Assembly (NCBI GenBank): GCA_017550775.1
Contig: JAFZOA010000410.1
Coordinates: 1 to 7,035, forward strand
Origin: Ruminiclostridium sp.
GTDB lineage: Bacteria > Bacillota_A > Clostridia > Oscillospirales > Ruminococcaceae
Reading direction: 5' to 3'
DNA: 7,035 nt
How positions within the stretch are numbered: position 1 is the first letter of the stretch; each line of letters starts with the position of its first letter. A program made the position numbers and the translations under genes. The notes under the pieces were generated by a model. The model had not been told where the DNA came from, made no database searches, and saw only the letters and a list, made by a program, of their open reading frames with translations. Shown here piece by piece: positions 5,534 through 7,035 of this stretch.

Positions 5534-6481
5534 CTATAAAAAGCTATACATTTTTACTAAATTTTTTGCATTTTTTAAAAATTTATCATAATTAACGTCT
5601 TTACCTGTCGAAATATGTTCAATTCGACTATCTTTTTTAAACCATGTGAGCTGTCTTTTAGCATATCTGCGTGTTTCCCTTTTTAAAGTCTCAACACATT
5701 CGTCAAGGGAAAGCTCCCCGTCGAGATACGGTTTAAGCTCCTTGTACCCTATCGCCTGCGCCGCGGTATCATACCCGCTGTGTGAGAAGAACTCCCTCGC
5801 CTCGTCGAGAAGTCCCGCTTCGAGCATCATATCCACCCGCCTGTCGATGCGCTCGTACAGCTCCTCACGCGGGTATTCCGGCATCATCATGCAGGGGGAG
5901 TAGGGCGAGGGGTTTGATCTGCTTCTCGCCTTCTGCTCGGTCATGGTAAGCCCGCTGAGCCTGTACACCTCCAGAGCGCGTATTATGCGTTTCAGGTTGT
6001 TCTCGTGGAGCTGCGCGGCGCACTCGGGGTCCACCGCTTTTAACATTCCGAGAACATATCCGTTCCCCTTCTCCGCCGCCAGCGCGTTCAGTTCCGCACG
6101 GTACCCGGGGTCGCTTCCCGTATCGTCGAACTCGATGTTATCGACGAGCGAGTTTATGTACAGCCCCGTCCCGCCGCATATTACCGGGAGCTTCCCGCGC
6201 GCGTGGATATCCGCTATGACCTCCCGCGCCTTTACCACATAATCCGCCACCGAGAAAGACGCTGACGGGTCAAGGAAGCCCATGAGGTGATGCGGCACGC
6301 CCTTCTTTTCCTCCTCGGTGGGCTGGGCGCTCGCGATCTCCATTCCCCTGTATATCTGCATGGAATCGGCGGAGACCACTTCCCCGTCAAACTCCCTTGC
6401 GAGCTCCACCGCAAGCCCCGTTTTTCCGGACGCCGTGGGTCCGCAGACCACGACAACAAATATCTTATCCGTCAGTCCCAC
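5534..6481 (-). CDS. miaA: tRNA dimethylallyltransferase MiaA
   Basis: MiaA transfers a dimethylallyl group from DMAPP to N6 of A37 in tRNAs that read UNN codons. The 315-residue protein is full length. Motifs in order: P-loop GPTASGKT (14-21), SADSMQIYRGM (38-47) with the catalytic Asp, VPHHL (62-66), GGTGLYIN (103-110), HENNLKRIIRALEVYR (159-174), QAIGYKELKPYL (242-253) and RRYAKRQLTWFKK (271-283). The start is a GTG at 6481: an in-frame TAA lies four codons upstream inside the repeat element, and no other start precedes the P-loop. The only ribosome-binding-like bases (AAAGG) are three bases from the GTG, unusually close. The last 40 or so codons are clearly more AT-rich than the rest and run into the hfq promoter. 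miaA between mutL and hfq is a conserved order in Clostridia and beyond. Confidence 0.96.
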   Translation of the reverse strand: MGLTDKIFVVVVCGPTASGKTGLAVELAREFDGEVVSADSMQIYRGMEIASAQPTEEEKKGVPHHLMGFLDPSASFSVADYVVKAREVIADIHARGKLPVICGGTGLYINSLVDNIEFDDTGSDPGYRAELNALAAEKGNGYVLGMLKAVDPECAAQLHENNLKRIIRALEVYRLSGLTMTEQKARSRSNPSPYSPCMMMPEYPREELYERIDRRVDMMLEAGLLDEAREFFSHSGYDTAAQAIGYKELKPYLDGELSLDECVETLKRETRRYAKRQLTWFKKDSRIEHISTGKDVNYDKFLKNAKNLVKMYSFL

Positions 6482-6489
6482 CGACCTTT

Positions 6490-6529
6490 CAGTTTACAGT
6501 TTACAGTTTACAGGTTACAGTTTACAGTT
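6490..6529 (+). repeat. Left tandem heptad array (CAGTTTA units)
   Basis: Five consecutive 7-bp units can be counted: CAGTTTA at 6490, 6497 and 6504, the variant CAGGTTA at 6511, CAGTTTA at 6518, and then a partial CAGTT. Nothing here codes for protein. Confidence 0.9.
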
Positions 6530-6534
6530 GTGGT

Positions 6535-6549
6535 GTCGCCTGCGGCGAC
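6535..6549. repeat. GC-rich hairpin at the centre of the repeat element
   Basis: GTCGCC-TGC-GGCGAC is a perfect six-pair inverted repeat with a three-base loop, much richer in GC than the surrounding arms. Neither strand has a T-run after it, so it is not a standard intrinsic terminator. It forms the potential tip of the larger stem. Confidence 0.8.
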
Positions 6550-6559
6550 GATTTCAATT

Positions 6560-6629
6560 CAGTTTACACTGTACACTGTTACCTGCACACTATACACTGT
6601 ACACTGTACACTGTTACCTGTACACTGTA
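6560..6629 (+). repeat. Right tandem heptad array (CACTGTA units) with 35-bp higher-order period
   Basis: Ten heptads lie in unbroken register: CAGTTTA, CACTGTA, CACTGTT, ACCTGCA, CACTATA, CACTGTA, CACTGTA, CACTGTT, ACCTGTA, CACTGTA. The order CACTGTA-CACTGTT-ACCTGYA-CACTRTA occurs twice (6567-6594 and 6602-6629; 26 of 28 bases identical), giving a five-unit, 35-bp period on top of the 7-bp one. The reverse complement of the unit, TACAGTG, differs by one base from the left-arm unit TACAGTT. Confidence 0.9.
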
Positions 6630-6633
6630 AACT

Positions 6634-7035
6634 TCATTGTATTCTGCTGAAATATTTTTCGAGCTCGTACTCGGTGAGCTTCAGCATTATCGGGCGGCCG
6701 TGGGGACAGAAGCGTATCCTCTCGTCGCGCCAGACCTCGTTTGCGAGCGCTTCAAGCTCCTCGCGGGTGTTGATGTCATGCGCCTTTATCGCCGATTTGC
6801 ACGCCCTTGTGTGCTGGAAGTCCCCGTATATCTCTGCGGTGATGTTCATATCTCCCGCAGCCATGCAATCCGCCGCACGTATCAGCATCTCCGCCGGGTC
6901 GTGCGCTCCCGCGCCGCCTGTGAACGCGGAAGGCGCCGCCGTGATCTCGCAGGTCTGTCCGTCGGTGAGTATTACGTCCATGCCGATGTCCGCGAGCAGG
7001 TCGGTGTGCTCCCAGACAGCGGCGTACTGCTCGGG
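6634..7035 (-). CDS. mutL: DNA mismatch repair protein MutL, C-terminal part (5' end outside window)
   Basis: The last 133 codons are present; the frame is open to the right edge, so an internal Met at 6981 is not the start. MutL couples MutS mismatch recognition to strand processing. The C-terminal dimerisation/endonuclease domain is recognised by ACKSAIKAHD (residues 78-87 of the visible part), the C-P-H motif CPHGRPIMLKL (110-120) and the terminal ELEKYFSRIQ. These metal-site motifs are typical of MutL homologues with nicking activity and are absent from E. coli-type MutL. The DQHA..HE motif of the active site would lie to the right of the window, so endonuclease activity is not fully shown. 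The stop codon TGA sits exactly at the edge of the heptad-repeat element and coincides with the flanking TTCA copy. miaA follows on the same strand. Confidence 0.95.
   Translation of the reverse strand, partial: PEQYAAVWEHTDLLADIGMDVILTDGQTCEITAAPSAFTGGAGAHDPAEMLIRAADCMAAGDMNITAEIYGDFQHTRACKSAIKAHDINTREELEALANEVWRDERIRFCPHGRPIMLKLTEYELEKYFSRIQ

Larger units (their letters stand above)
6488..6636. repeat. Intergenic inverted heptanucleotide-repeat element between mutL and miaA
   Basis: Nearly the whole 152-bp gap is made of 7-bp units arranged as two inverted arms around a GC-rich hairpin. The outer left arm (6499-6529) and the reverse complement of the outer right arm (6602-6632) match at 27 of 31 positions, including the out-of-register CAGGT unit, so the arms share an origin. 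The outer ends read GTTTAC... and ...GTAAAC, flanked by TTCA on both sides (6488-6491 and 6633-6636), which could be a 4-bp target duplication. No coding capacity for a transposase is present. It resembles a REP- or MITE-like non-autonomous element; the family is unknown to me. Confidence 0.75.

Noticed and set aside
6535..6549. Intrinsic terminator between mutL and miaA
   Set aside because: The GC-rich hairpin is perfect, but no T-run follows on either strand, so it lacks the second half of a terminator.
6588..6601. Promoter for miaA inside the repeat (TATAGT on the minus strand)
   Set aside because: The hexamer is just a one-base variant of the heptad, with no -35 match at 16-18 bases and no correct TGn extension.
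6490..6632. CRISPR array
   Set aside because: Units are 7 bp and contiguous with no unique spacers; there are no cas genes.
6397..6650. Plus-strand open frames running through the heptad element, giving a repeating YSLQ/YTVHC-like peptide
   Set aside because: The repeat peptide comes from the 7-bp DNA period. There is no ribosome binding site, and the frames start antisense to miaA.

Overview
The window looks like chromosomal core DNA from a Gram-positive Firmicute of the class Clostridia. My best guess is a Ruminococcaceae/Oscillospiraceae-type gut bacterium. That rests on moderately high GC, strong GGAGG-type ribosome binding sites, and the sepF-ylmH-divIVA-lspA neighbourhood joined to mutL-miaA-hfq. 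The genus is inference. All ten genes lie on the minus strand and are read from the right edge to the left edge: mutL (3' end only), miaA, hfq, a HlyD-like membrane adaptor, a YggS-type PLP protein, sepF, ylmH, divIVA, lspA, and the 5' end of an RluA/RluD-family pseudouridine synthase gene.

The right part (about 5530-7035) holds DNA and RNA maintenance genes. MutL acts in mismatch repair and MiaA prenylates tRNA. They are separated by a 152-bp gap filled almost completely by a heptanucleotide repeat element: two inverted arms around a short GC-rich hairpin. It is the most unusual DNA in the window. Between miaA and hfq lies an AT-rich gap with a good extended -10 promoter and a leader of about 120 nt that can fold into two hairpins just before the hfq ribosome binding site. 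A new transcript probably starts there.

The left part (1-5390) is a tightly packed run. hfq abuts the HlyD-like gene, which overlaps yggS by 23 bp. sepF overlaps ylmH by 1 bp, and lspA overlaps the rluD-like gene by 14 bp. The other gaps are about 30-80 bp, and I see no convincing intrinsic terminator. The products centre on the division site and membrane: SepF (FtsZ anchor), DivIVA (curvature-sensing coiled coil), the HlyD-like single-pass coiled-coil protein and LspA (lipoprotein signal peptidase). RNA- and ribosome-linked proteins (Hfq, YlmH, the pseudouridine synthase) are interleaved with them.

No transposase, CRISPR array, tRNA, rRNA or phage gene is visible. No gap exceeds 300 bp. The window is mainly ordinary core genome. 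The points most worth a second look are the intergenic heptad element, the orphan HlyD-like protein in the division cluster, the hfq promoter and leader, and the unusual DivIVA tail.
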